Source of the DNA: Rhynchonema sp. JSB1_4 | Taxonomy: Eukaryota; Nematoda; Chromadorea; Monhysterida; Xyalidae | Assembly: GCA_030248065.1 (NCBI GenBank) | Contig: JASAMV010000757.1 | Coordinates: 1 to 64,000, forward strand | Length of the DNA: 64,000 bases | Reading direction: 5' to 3' | In this document: positions 47,001 to 59,400 of the stretch, piece by piece | How the letters are laid out: every line of letters starts with the position of its first letter | Numbering within the stretch: position 1 is the stretch's first letter | Made by a program: the position numbers and the translations under genes | Notes under the pieces: model-generated | The model's input: only the letters and a program-made list of their open reading frames with translations | Database searches by the model: none | Told to the model about the DNA's origin: nothing

Positions 47001-50000
47001 ACAACTTGCAATCGTCGATCGAGCCCAGTTCGGCTTGTAGCTCGATGGCTGACGGCTTGACGCTCGACGCGTTCCAGATGACACGCGTCTGCAAATCGCA
47101 TTCCATCTTTTTTTGAGTTAAAACAAACAGACAACGCTGGGATCAAAATTGGCGACTGGTTCGGCGGCACTGTCTTTTTTCTTTCTCTTGGTGATCTGAC
47201 TTTTTGTGTCGAGATGCAATCAGCGTAAACGCTTTAACAGCGGCCAGGAAACAAAATATCAAGCTGGCTTTCATTAAAATATTATTATATTAATATACGA
47301 TGTCGCGTAATATACAAGCCACGTGTTCCACGATTGGATCCGATCATCAAACTTGATGCCAACATTTTTGCTTCAACATGATGTCGCCCTAGCCAGTTCA
47401 TCCGCGCCAGTGAACAGACAAGAAAGCGAATCACAGCGTTCTCATCCGGCAATGCCAACCTTGTATCCCTCGGGCACATCCGGTAGTTGCTCACTGCTCT
47501 GCAACGGCAGTCCACCTTCCAACTCCGGTGCTGTCGTCTGGCCGGTGTGCTTCTTGCGATTCCAAGCCGGCAGCACCAATTGATCCTGCAATAAAAAGGC
47601 GATAAACACAGAGCGACATCAAACGTGGAATCGGATCGCACCTGACTTGGTCACGAACAATTTTTTGCATACGGATATTTAGAACACCAGGTGCCGTCAT
47701 GATGGATTTCGACCAGCTTTCAAAGTTGTTCCCAGACCCAAAATGAATAGCTTTTTCACTGGTCGAAATTAGTGCGTTGTCGTAAATCTCTTATAAGTAT
47801 GCTGCGTGAATGCACAAATCGCACGTGAGAGCAAGTCAGGCTGGATCCGATCACTAAGTTTCACATCAATCATGGTGTTAGTGAGGAACAAGGTATTTCA
47901 TTCAAAACAAAACAAAACATAAACTCGTACCGCGGCAGCGGGCAGTTTTGGCAAGGGTGTGCCGCGCGCATGCCCACTGTGCTGTCCAGACATGGTGATC
48001 ACCGAACCGCCCTTCTCTCGCGAAAATCGCACGTGCGCCGTACATCGATGGACCTGCTTGCGTTCGGATGGCTGAAAAAAAATAGATAAACAATAAAGTC
48101 GGGGCAAAACAATACAGGTCACCGTGTAGTATGCGATATCTTGTGCGTTTGCACAAACGTGGAAGTTTCACGCGCCCAACATCCTATTTTGGGCCCAAAT
48201 GGCCATCTGGTGTATTCGCACTGACGGTGGCCTTGCTCGGTATATGACCATGGAAAAGACAGCACTACGGCACAAAATCAACAACAATAGTCCCACCGTC
48301 AGATCGGCGAGTCGTCCGTAGAACGAGAATTTGCAGATGTATGTCGAGTAGTTGGGTCCCTTGGTCTGATGGTACCAGGTGGTGTCGGACTTGGCCGAGT
48401 AGTCGTCCATCCAATCCAGAAAGTCATTGCGCGTCTTCAGATTTGCAGACAGTTTCAGGCCGATCGTCGGTGTGTTCACTTCTGAAATCAACATTTCGCT
48501 GGATTTGACCACGTCGCTTTCATTCACGCAGCTGCTGCACGCGGTGTGTTCCATGTTCTGTCAACCAGGCCCGCGCCACAGAAACCAAATTACCTGAACC
48601 TAAGCCTACACATAAACCCAAGCGTAAACCTAAACCTGTATCTAAACGTAAAACATATTTTTCGCGATTTCATATTGCGACATTAGCTTGGCAAAACACA
48701 AAACAGGGGATTGAGTCGTTCCAAACCTTTTTCAACAAGGCGATCCAAACTTTTACATCTACGGTCTACAATAGTTCTGGGTTAATGATTGGGTTTAGGT
48801 AATGCGCTCCTGTGGACCGTGCCCAGCTCAAACGACCGCAAGCACCAACCTTTCAACAGCGTGCCATAACTGGTCGGCAAATCCGGGTATTCGCTGATGT
48901 CTGTGTGCGGCAAGGCAATCCATTGATTCGTGGCCGTGTACGTCTCCAACGCATGATTGTGTGCCCCAGCAATGGTTATCGAATGTTTGCTGTTGTTCTC
49001 CGTGGACAAGGGCGTGAACGTAATCTTGGCCTCGCAATCCGGCGCACAGCACGCGAACAACGTGCAGCTGGCCGACTTCTCAGCGCCGGCGTTGGGTGAC
49101 ACGTTCTTGTCGTTGTTGCTGAAATTTTAGTACTTTTGGATAACCCGTATTTTGTTTTGAAATGGAGCGACCAGCGTAAGAGCTGTTCGTTTTGTTTGGC
49201 GCACAACTTTTACGCCGGTCAGAATTAGTGCGACGGCGCAATCGATGTTCCTGATGTTTTTCGCGCAACATATCCTTACTTTCCGAACACTTCCTGCTCT
49301 ATCGCACAAAATAAGCCATACAAAGTCTTAGTGGCAGCAAGATTGGCGCGCAAAGTTGACACGGCTCTTCGAATAGTTGGAAGAAGTAAACGGCAGTTGT
49401 CAAGCCCGATACCCACTGCGTCGTCGGACAATCTACACAAACAGCAATAAACGAAAAACTTGCATGACACCCGCCAACGAACCTTATTGTTTGTGAGACA
49501 TCAGTGTGCTCATCCGGCTCGTGTTGTTGCAACGCCCACCTGGTGGTGGTGTTCTGCGCGTAGTCATTCACCCATTTCTGCATTTGCTCCACTGTTTCAA
49601 TGTCGGCTTCCAGCTTCAGTGTCCCGCGCATCAGCGACGCGCGACATCGTTTACTCGAATGCAGTTTGGTAACACGCATTTGCGGGATTTCGGGGAACTG
49701 GCGTTTCACATCGAACACGTACGCCGATTGCGGCTGTTGTTGTTGACCGGCGGACACCGTGCTCAGACTGGGACTCGACGCGCGACCATGACTCGACTCG
49801 GCGTCTTTGTCGACTCGGCGTTGTTTCGGCGGACGACCGCGGCCGCGTGCCCCGTCCGTCGATTTTCGCTTCACCGGCACATAACCGGACGGACGGTAGT
49901 CGGGGTCCTCCGAACTCACCGAACCCTGCAATTTGGATTTATTCATAGGCCAAGCGGTATCAAACTTGGTCGTTCGTTGCTTGGGCAGCAATTGATCCGC

Positions 50001-53000
50001 ATTGGTCACGGGAACATACTGAATTATAAATTGACTGGTAGATCATGGCAGTTTTGATGACCAACGTTGGGCACTAATTTCAATAAGTGGCTAACGCGTG
50101 ACTACATAAATTCGCCACAATAGTATACAGCTAAAGCAATGCATCCATACCCGATCATCATCACCATCGTCCTGTTCAAGCGCGTAGTCCGACATTTCGC
50201 CATCAGAGCCGAGTCCGGCCGTGATCGTCATCGGCAGCCCGCCAAAGTCACTGTCCCAGCCGGGTGGTTCCTGTTTGAGTCTGGTCGCTGTCGCGCTGAC
50301 ACCGTGTTCGCTGGCGAATCGACGCAGAACAGCACCGTAGGGCGCCTTGGCCGATGGCGACTCATCAACTTGACTGAGAATCTCTTCGGGCACCTGCGTG
50401 CACGCGAACACACGCTTGCTCGATAGAACCTCGGTGTGACTGAAACGGGCACCGCAGAAACAAAGTACGAATGTTGCAACTTGGATTGACCTAGAGCAGC
50501 GCGATCCCTTCGGTTGCACATGTATAGTAGTTCGGGTTTTTACTAGGTGACAGAAACCAACGTTTACGCTGGTTGTATTCCGTGACACGGAAAACGATCT
50601 CGACAGTGCACAAATACATGCATCGTAACTTTAAAGATGCGCAAACGAATGCAAAAAGTCAAATGTGATTTAGCCGAGACAGGACAGATTACCAAGCTCT
50701 CATGTGACGAAAGTGCGAACGAATCGCGACACAAAGTGAACATGGAACGATCGACATCGTCATTTCGGAACCAACCTGTCTTCGAACTCGTGCCCGACCT
50801 TGACATGCGCGTCCACAATGTCGCGCGGGAACAAACCATTGCAAAACTGACATTCCACGTACAGATGCACATTGTCCACGTCCAGCTCAGCATCAGGCCG
50901 GGGCTGATAAATGAATTTATGACTTATTTGAATGCTGTGATTTAACCTGATTTTACCTTGGCAAACTCCAGAAAACTGTTGTTGACAGAATCCGGCTCGG
51001 GCTCGACGACCACTTCGATGCCGCCGCCAATCGTCGGCAATTCGGTGCCGCCATCCTTGTGCTTTTCGTCAAAGTTGCGAATCAGAGCCTGAAACAGTTA
51101 GTTAGCTAAAAATATGAAACTCTCGCGCAATGCAAAATCAATTTTGTTGAAAAACAAAACCAGCAAAACAAATAGATGCACTAGCCTATAATACCGTTCC
51201 TTATTTTTAGTTGAAAAAACAGTTTATTTGCAAGTACTTTTCCAGTACTTAAGGTAGTCCGGTCGAAAAAGTAAGATGAGAAAACCATCGACATTGGCAG
51301 GCTTAGTTTTTCTGCACATGTCGAGCAATATAAAAGATACTTGAAGTACAAAATATGCGGACTTGACACAAATGACTTTCAGTCACATCCACAATTTGTA
51401 GCCGAACATCGAGCCCAAAATTGAACCGAGCCGAAAACCTCATCAGTTTTGTACTATTTTTTTGGGAAAATGAAAATAAAACCGATGAAGAACGCTCGTA
51501 AAACATGGAAATTGGAAAAGCATTCGGGCCACGGGGAAAAACGGTTTTCCCGTCCGTCAGTCAACAAACAGACATGGGCCCGAGAAAGAAACTCACTGGA
51601 ATATCGTGCATTTTCGCAGCCGCATTCCCCTTCCTGGTCATTTCCATCAGCACGTCACGGAACTTTTGAGAATCGTAGAACTCCGGCACGCAATCTGCAA
51701 ATTTTGATTACACGTTAGAGCGACAATCGGGGCATGCGCGGTAGCGCATGTCCCATATGGTTGTCCGGAGTTAGTGCCGGCAGCAAAAATTTTAACTGGC
51801 CAGTAATTCCACAACAAAGCACCGATGGTTTCAATATTTAACCACAAGGTGCCTTAGGCCACCCTACATCTGCGTTCAAAATTTGACGTTGATCGGTACC
51901 GGCGTCGTGGAGTTACGGTACCCAACGCCTCTCAAAAAGTGCAAAAACGTTCTTCTTCTTCTTTCTTTCTTTCTTTCTTTCTTTTTTTTCCGGCAAAATG
52001 TTCGTCCAAAACTCAGGGATGCATCGGACGAGAAATCTGCCGCGGTACCGGGGGTTTTGAAGGTCGAGAAACTCGGTGGTGACATTGGTTTTTGGATCCA
52101 GTACTTTTCGGAGCCAGAACCGGAACTGGAACCGGAACTCAGCATTTAGCCATGCAAATCAGTCGCACAATACTGGTCTGGTCATAAAAACGGTGCGTGC
52201 GATATATAGGTTTTCGGGGTCGAGAAATCTAATGGCGACATTGGTTTTTGAATCCGGAGCTCTTCGGAGCCAGAACCGGAACTGGAACCGGAACTCAGTA
52301 TTTATCAGGCAAATAAGTCGCGCAATACTGGTCTCATCATAAAGACAGTGCGTGCGGTATATAGGTTTTCGGGGTCGAGAAATCTAATGGTGACATTGGT
52401 TTTTCAATCTGGAGCTCTTCGGAACGAGAACTGGAACTGGAACCGGAACTCAATATTTAGCGATGCAAATAAGTCGCACAATACTGGTCTGATCATAAGG
52501 ACCGTGCGTGCGGCATATAGGTTTTCGGGGTCGAGAAATCTAATGGTGACCTTGGTTTTTGAATCCGGAGCTCTTCGGAGCCAGAACCGGAACTGGAACC
52601 GGAACTCAGTATTTATCAAGCAAATAAGTCGCACAATACTGGTCTGATCATAAAGACAGTGCGTACGGTATATAGGTTTTCGGGGTCGAGAAATCTAATG
52701 GTGACCTTGGTTTTTGAATCCGGAGCTCTTCGGAGCCAGAACCGGAACTGGAACCGGAACTCAGTATTTATCAAGCAAATTAGTCGCACAATACTGGTCT
52801 GATCATAAAGACAGTGCGTGCGCTGTATAGGTTTTCGGGGTCGAGAAATCTAATGGTGACATTGATTTTTAAATCCGGGACTTTTTGGAGCCAGAACCGG
52901 AACTAGAACCGGAACTCAAAACTGATTCACGTGAATAAACAACACAATACTGCCCTGATCATGAAGAAAGGGGGGCGATATATAGGCTTTCGGGTCGAGA

Positions 53001-56000
53001 AATCTAATGGCGACATTGGTTTTTGAATCCGGAGCTCTCCGGAGCCAGAACCGAAACTGGAACCGGAACTCAGTATTTATCCATGCAAATAAGTCGCACA
53101 ATACTGGCCTGATCATAACGACAGTGCGTGCGGTATATAGGTTTTCGGGGTCGAGAAACCCAACGGTGGCATTGGTTTTTAAATCTGGAACTTTTCGGAG
53201 CCAGAACCGGAACTAGAACCGGAACTCAGTATTGATCAATGCGAATAAATAGTGTCATAGTGATATGATCTCCAATAATGTGTCAGCTGTTTGTGTTTCT
53301 GGGGTCGGGGAATCTGATGGTGACATCGCTTTTTTACCTCTGACTTGATTGAGGTGTGAAACAGTAACATGAATACAGTCAAACCATCACAAGGTGAACC
53401 TCTATTTAGTGAATTCTTCTATATAGTGAACGAATTATCAGTGTGATCATATGTGTTTTCCGTCAACCGAATGAGAAAATGCGCTTACTCGATATAAAAC
53501 AAAAATACAAGAAGAAAAATGCCTGCTGTCGCGCGGCAAGAATCAGGATATGGTTCTCGATATCATGCTGATCGCATATAAAACATCTATACAAGATTGT
53601 TTACTCCCCAAAGTAAAAAGATATCAGTGATTACGCACAGGAGCATAAGGCGACTAAAAACATCACCGAAACAGAAGAAAAGCTTATTTGCCAAAAAATG
53701 AACAGGATTTAGAAAGAGGCATTGCATTCCGTTTGAAAAGTGAATTAAAAAGCGATACGCCATCAAGGAACCATATTGCGGCCAATAGCGCAATGAGGCG
53801 ACGACGGCAAGCTGTCACAAGTTAGATTCGTACTAGTAACGGCATAAAGAGTGGGTAAAACGATTATGCCTTGGCCGCAATATGGTTCATTGATGGCGTA
53901 TCGCTTTTTAATTCACTTTTCAAATGGAATGCAATCCCTGTTTCTAAATCCTGTTCATTTTTTGGCAAATAAGCTTTTTTTCTGTTTCGGTGATGTTTTT
54001 AGTCGCCTTATGCTCCTGTGCGTAATCACTGATATCTTTTTACTTTGGGGAGTAAACAATCTTGTATAGATGTTTTATATGCGATCAGCATGATATCGAG
54101 AACCATATCCTGATTCTTGCCGCGCGACAGCAGGCATTTTTCTTCTTGTTATACACAACACACCCAAAGGACCCCCCCCCCCCCCCCCCCCCCCCCCACG
54201 CGGGCCGCGCGAAAAAAAAAAAAAAAACAATCGGTGAGGCACGTGCCGAACCAGTCTCCCACCCAGTATCGGTGCGATAATCCAATGAAACAGAACCCCC
54301 TAATTGTTGGGTACCAGGTCTTTATTGTCGCAACTTGGCGACGTAATAGTTAGATATTTCGGAAGAGTTAAAAAAGAACAAACTCCAAACGCACATACCT
54401 GACTCGATCCTGCACGTCACCGCCTGGGCGCACCCTTTCGAAGACGTGGAAACACGACAACAACGTCGGGAATCGATCCCGGCTGCCGGTGGCACTCAGC
54501 TTCTTCGGACTGTACACCAGTGGAGACTGGATGCGGATCATTTCGAAGTTGTGATCGATTTTGGTGTCGTCCATCGTCAGCTCCTGGCCGCCAGTCGGGT
54601 GGGATTCGTCGAATTTGTCCAATCGTGCCTGCATCAACAAGGAAACTGAATGAACATTGTTGCGCAACAGAAGTCTCAATCGGAACGGGCCGAAATGGCC
54701 GGTCGACATTGCCAAAATTAACGAAGTAAAGACCACTTTTGTATAAAAGTCAAAATGTCAAAATCAGCGCTCTTCGAAACCACCACTTTTTCATTAAAAA
54801 CCTGTTATCTTGGCGAAAAAAGTTTGACCGGAAACAGTATAAACGATAAAAATTTATGTCGGGCCGGAACGGGCAGGTAATTTGTACGATTGGCCTATTG
54901 AAACCTCTGTTTCTGTTGTGCATGCAATGCTTGCTACTCTCACCTGAACATCCAGCTTGCCCACCACCGCGCTTTTCTTTGCGATCAGCTCACTCATCAG
55001 GTCACGATACTGGCGAGAGCCGTAGAATTCATTGGCGCAACCTGCACATAGAAAAACGACGTTTCACAAATACTTTAGTCAGTCATGCAGTCCAAACGAA
55101 TCAGACGCACCCTGTAGACAATGCTCGGCCATTTGCGTGACATTTTTGATCTTGTCGAACTCGCAGCCGACCACCTTGCATCGGACGCGCTCCTGCAACT
55201 CGCCGTCCTTGCGCGGTCGACGATAGTGGATGAAATAGGACAGCAGAATCGGGTATTTCTCCAATCCGCCACCGGTGCTCGATTTTCGTCGCGTTGTTTC
55301 CGGCGTGGTCGATATAGCGAGTTCGATTTCGGGCTCCTGTTGTTGTTGTTGTTCGTGCGCTTCCTCGAGTTCGCTCGTTTCATTGCGCACACCGCCGTCC
55401 GGATGTCGATCATCGAAACGTTGTAGCATGCCCTCAAACAACAAACACAACATGTTCGGCTGCCATTGCGGCACGATCATGGGTTTACTTTCTTCGGGCT
55501 AGGGCTCAGGCCGACATTTGTTGTTGACTGAGGCTATTGATGGAGAACGAGATCAGTGCGACCAAAGAATAAGCCTGAAAGCCAGGTCGGCCCCATTTGT
55601 AGGAGAATATCACAACCACGTGCAACAAACAAACACATGCGCACCTTTGGGATGATAACCGCAAAATGTTGTTGCCTCTGCACCTCGTGGGGCCAACAGT
55701 TGGAGCCCGAACTAGTCAGACCGACGGTTTCAAACAAGTGCGCTTATATCATAACAAAATAAGCCACCAACTACCAGCCTGGACATCAAGTTTGATGGCG
55801 GCCGCGTTGCCTTTGGTGTACATCTCCACCAAACACTCGCGATACTGATGAGTTTCGTAGAAATCCGGTGTGCAGCCTGAAAAACAAACAAAACTCAACT
55901 GGTGTGAGACAAAAGTCTTCCATAAAGGAAATCTCACCCGCGGTGATTATTACAGAAACCATTGAAGCTCAAGAACAACCAACCATCGAGCACATGTTCG

Positions 56001-56143
56001 GCCATTTTCGTCACATTTTTGATCATATCGAACACACAGCCGGGCGTTTTGCAGCGCATTCGTTCCTGCAGTTCACCGGTGCTCGGCCGCGGTCGCTCAT
56101 ACAAATCGAAACACGACACCAGACGGGGATAACGCTTGGACAT
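41062..56143 (-). CDS. Gene A: large multi-module zinc-finger-like protein with AT-hook, family not recognised
   Basis: I do not recognise a named family. About 27 exons read as one gene from ATG 56143 (MSKRYPRLVSCF) to TGA 41062, with an AATAAA at 41047-41052. Order: a repeated Cys/His unit (51595-56143), a possible C2H2 finger CQFCNGLFPRDIVDAHVK (50778-50905), a second part with HGVSATATRLKQ (50146-50438), an AT-hook RGRGRPPKQRR (49482-49924), then six alternating modules resembling FAR1/FLYWCH-type fingers (42281-49600), then a C-terminal exon with ERFNEYFCLGMSSAQALKYH (41275-41466) and an acidic tail MEDESLFQDDDEC. In-frame ATGs at 48554 and 47106 look like gene starts, but splice phases pass through both. 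I infer a nuclear DNA-binding role from the AT-hook and finger modules. It is collinear over its 3' half with gene B. Confidence 0.75.
42475..42720. mobile_element. Foldback MITE with TGAAACTT ends
   Basis: Left CGGTATGAAACTTGGTGAC, right CACCAAGTTCGATACCG; inner GTTGTTCCCCAG and CTTTAAAGCTGGTCTAATTAG. In a gene A intron between exons 42281-42410 and 42737-42858. Confidence 0.7.
47619..47863. mobile_element. Foldback MITE with TGAAACTT ends
   Basis: Left TCAAACGTGGAATCGGATCG and right CGATCACTAAGTTTCA are inverted; the centre has TTTCGACCAGCTTTC and CTGGTCGAAATTAGTG. In a gene A intron. Confidence 0.65.
51958..51990. repeat. CTTT simple repeat
   Basis: TTCTTT units in a row, ahead of the 155-bp array. 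Confidence 0.8.
52030..53345. repeat. Tandem array, 155-bp unit, about eight copies
   Basis: The block TATAGGTTTTCGGGGTCGAG recurs at about 52205, 52360, 52516, 52671, 52826, 52981 and 53136, a steady 155-156 bp. Each unit ends in GAACCGGAACTGGAACCGG and begins near GTGCGTGCGGTATATAGG. First and last copies are degenerate. In a gene A intron. Confidence 0.9.
53507..54149. mobile_element. Long foldback element, arms about 280 bp
   Basis: 53507-53786 and about 53870-54149 are near-perfect inverted copies (ACAAGAAGAAAAATGCCTGC end to end). Matching open frames on both strands are the same sequence in each arm. Adjacent 53374-53440 (CAGTCAAACC..., TATAGTGAAC) looks like a pogo-type end. Confidence 0.8.
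54170..54227. repeat. Poly-C then poly-A tract
   Basis: A run of more than 20 C, then a short GC-rich segment, then about 15 A. Lengths in such runs are often assembly-sensitive. Confidence 0.8.
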
Positions 56144-56295
56144 TTTTGTTATCACTGAGAAAAGGCTGGTCAAGGTACAGTATTCAAACAGACTTTGTTG
56201 TTGAAAATATGTCATCCGAGAATGTGATCGGACGGGTCATACTTGAACCCAAGTACAGTAACAAAACACATGTGACAAAAAACAATAATCAGATC

Positions 56296-56301
56296 TTTAT
56301 T
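56296..56301 (-). terminator. Polyadenylation signal of gene B
   Basis: AATAAA on the minus strand 113 bp past the gene B stop codon and 153 bp upstream of gene A's ATG, so the two transcription units are almost contiguous. Confidence 0.55.
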
Positions 56302-56413
56302 AGATTTCTGCGTGCAGGAAAAAATGGCAGGATATTCAAATGAAATTGCGATCACAAACCAGCAGAAATAGAATCTAGATAAGATTGAAAGCCACAAATG
56401 TTGAGCAAATCAA

Positions 56414-59400
56414 TCACCCTGACTGAATTATAGAATTTTTCTGCTCATCTTCGTTCGCTAACCATTCATCCTCAAGTGTTCCTAGATACGTGGTATTCAA
56501 TGTCTGAAACGTGAATTAGAAAAATATCATAGAATTCTGAATCAGGTTTGACAAGATAGGCTATGCGCGTTTCGAATTTTATCAGGAAATTAAAACCAGC
56601 TTATGCAGTATGCTCTGCTGTAACTCACATGGCCGTATCTCTGTCGTCGATACCTTCGCTTGTAATGAATCCGAAGCGCTGCCTTTCGTTGCGGAAACAG
56701 CGTTTGATCCTGCAAATCGTTAATGATATCCATCATCTTGCAGTTTCAGAGCCGCAAATAAAAAACCATTATTCACCGGCAGTGCTGTGGCACGTAACAT
56801 AGACAGCCAGCTGGGCACCCAATTGCAAGTATTTGGGGGTACGGTCCAAGTATAAAAATGTGGCTTTTTTAAACATAACCAATATGCGCAACATGTGCAA
56901 TCTAGTTGACTACAACATGAAAAAGTGGTGGCATGAGTTAGCGCGCGAAGCGCGAAAACCTGTTGAGTTCATTACTGCGAAGAAATTTTTTGAAGCATAG
57001 ATAGCTAGGTCCCTCAGACAAGAAAGACAGCTAGCTGAATTTGACAAGTGCATATTTTCAAGTCACTTCTGACATTTTACCTCCAACATTGCTTCATTGA
57101 AATCTGGCGACGCCCGCATCACTTCCTCATGATGTTTCATAGCCTCACCAGCTGTCATGCCCTTGCTGTAATATTCGTCGAACATGCGCTCAATCTGAAA
57201 TCACAGCTTGGAATAAGATTCTTTCCGAAAGCTTCGTGACGTTAGCAAGATGGGTCCGAATCTGATTGCAGTCTAACACGACACGCTAGTATGATATTTA
57301 TGACACTGACTCTGAGCAAGGTGCATTAAGGCCAAAATCAAAAATAAATACTCCCACGAGTAGAGTTCGTTGCCAAAAAGGACGTTAGATCTAGGGTTAG
57401 AGGTCGGGGGAGTACCCGACACCCGACAGTTGCAAAAAACTCCGACACCCGACATCTAGTTTTTGAAAAAAACCCGACACCCGACACCCGTTTTTGGAAC
57501 AAAAACAGGCAAATTTTTGCTCATTTGCATCATTTGTGCAATTTTTTGGCTCAAGTTACTGAATTCAAGTATTTTCACACGAAATAAACACCAAAATGTC
57601 ACATTCTATGTCTTCGGAAACATTCGGTTCGAAGAAAATTTTCTCTCAAAATTCTTCTCTGAGCAAAACTGATGTTTTGAACCGTAAGTGTCGGGTGTCG
57701 GCTGTCGGGTGTCGGGTCCCAAAAAACCCGACACCCGACATCTGGGGGTACCCGACACCCGACACCCGACAGCCGACACCCGACATCTCTCTAACCCTAG
57801 TTAGATCACAGCGGACAAGCGACAACAAGAATCATTTTGCAGACGTTTCACGCTGACCAACCTCGGGCCTGACTTTTGGAATTGTGACGTCATTGATTTT
57901 TCGCAGTCGCTTGATCCTAACGCCTCGACCGTGCCCCGTGTGCGAGCCGCACAATGTGACCACACAGCCGAAATTCTGGAACAAAACCTTGCAACTAATG
58001 ACGTGCACAATACAAACCATGGTGCATATCAAGCTTGGTGATCGGATCTGATCGAACTTCCCTTGGTCGCGCGCGATTGAAGATACTGGGAAATTTTCAG
58101 TGATCTCTAATGTCGACCGGCTTTAAAGTTGTTCATTTTATGTATGGGCATAACTTTAAGCTGGTCCAGATTAGCAAAAATTTCTCAGCCAAGGCAGAGC
58201 CGACCAGATCCGACCACCAGGTTAGATGGCGCTCCGAATCAAATTGTGAAACCATTTTGATTTTACCTCTTTCACACGAAAATGAATCTTGGCCGCACAT
58301 TTGCCGTAGTCCGGATGTCGCTCCCGTCTGTAATGTCCGTGTTCGCATTTGCACCGAATCACACAAATGTTGTCATATTGTCGCCGTTGGTGCGACGCAG
58401 GTTTGCGTTTTCGGAATACTGAAAGAGAACAAGCAAGTGTTAGAAAAACAAGGTCACCACGATTACAGCTGCCTCTTGGTTCAGTTTGGGTGAGAAAATT
58501 TTCTGCCAAAAAACAGGCTGATTAATAAATGGTGGGCAGGCCAGTGTGGAACCACATGGTACGGATTTTTACAAAACCCAGCAGATAGGGGTCTGTTCTG
58601 TGAGTGAAGTATTCTCCGTTTATCACATTATTTGTGCTACCTGAGACTGATCAGTTTTGATCTAACCGAGTCACAAACAGACCTGTAGAAGATTATATAA
58701 TCATCTACAAACCGGCCAGTTGCCTTAACTCCGACTTGCTATCAAACAAGTCCCAGAAAGTCTGCGATATCTCCGAATACTCGTGCATCCACTTCTCAAT
58801 GTCCTCTTTCGTCCACAGATCGACAACAAACGTCATATTGATTGACGGTCGGCTTGCATCTGCAAGGTGAACAAATTTCAAATAGCAATTCAAAAACAAA
58901 CAAAAGCGTCAAGCAGCATTACGTTTCAATCGAGTGCCAAAACAGACGGGCACATCGGTGTAGTGCTGCAACTCCATCGGCGGCAGCGCGCAGATCTGAT
59001 TGGTCGGCGTGTAGGCGATCAACTGATGATTGTGCCATCCATCCATCGTGATCACACATTTGTCATCAGTCATCGATTCACAATCACCCAATCGCATCAC
59101 GAACGTGATCGTCGCTTCACACGATCGCGTCTGCTGCTCCGATTCGCTGCTGTTCGCGTGATCGCATTCGAATACGAGCGTGCGGCGTTGTCGGTCGACG
59201 TCGTGACTTTCGCCGGCCTTACGCCAGACAGTCTCCGACCGTGCTGCGTACGCCTCAATCCATCGTTGCGCGTCTGCGATCGACTCGATATCAGCCGTGA
59301 ATTCCAGTCGACGTTCGCCCGTGTCGCGTTCGTTCTCGGTGATTCGAATCGAGCGGGTTGACGGAAAGTCAGCAAATTGATCCACGATGAGTTGCGCGTT

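Larger units (their letters stand above)
41275..49924 (-). other. Gene A array of six alternating zinc-finger-like modules
   Basis: Type-1 modules end in HNH followed by YTxTNQxxALP...DxP...GTxLK: 48849-49600, 46728-47096 and 43702-44800. Type-2 modules end in HxGHxR and mostly RGTPLP: 47937-48482 (GQHSGHARGTPLPKL), 45292-46613 (GAHAGHVRGTPMPAI) and 42281-43345 (HPHNGHTRLDPRP). Both types begin with a W..xYxxxSxTxW helix (e.g. WVNDYAQNTTTRW, WMDDYSAKSDTTW, WVKDYASKSSTLW), then Cys residues, then C.A.I.F strands, then G.H.H. This order matches the WRKY-GCM1 superfamily (FAR1, FLYWCH, GCM), where Cys and His pairs bind zinc. The first module carries a 50-residue insert encoded by its own exon (49283-49431), whose phases fit. 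Confidence 0.7.
50146..56143 (-). other. Gene A N-terminal repeat region (Cys/His units)
   Basis: A unit of about 110 residues recurs. One half reads like ERPRPSTGELQERMRCKTPG then CVFDMIKNVTKMAEHVLDG (55985-56143); the second copy has ELQERVRCKVVGCEFDKIKN (55105-55433). The other half reads CTPDFYETHQYRECLVEMYT (55770-55880), CANEFYGSRQYRDLMSEL (54943-55043) and CVPEFYDSQKFRDVLMEM (51595-51694). Linkers share FDDRHPDGG, FDESHPTGG and FDEKHKDGG (55433, 54629, 51088). The C-x4-C...H...C spacing suggests zinc binding, by inference only. In the third unit the CxxxGC half is absent: exon 54404-54629 stops at QDRVR and the next recognisable exon is beyond a 2.7-kb intron. Confidence 0.65.

Noticed and set aside
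47104..47106. ATG as the start of a separate gene (reading MECDLQ)
   Set aside because: A CTGCAG-type acceptor lies just inside it and the phase fits the upstream exon ending at 47474, so it is intron-exon border sequence within gene A.
48552..48554. ATG as the start of a separate gene (reading MEHTAC)
   Set aside because: A TTTCAG acceptor at about 48482 opens the conserved module, and the ATG-proximal residues have no counterpart in other modules.
53587..54069. Duplicated membrane-protein gene on both strands
   Set aside because: The two near-identical 68-72 residue frames are the two arms of one foldback element.
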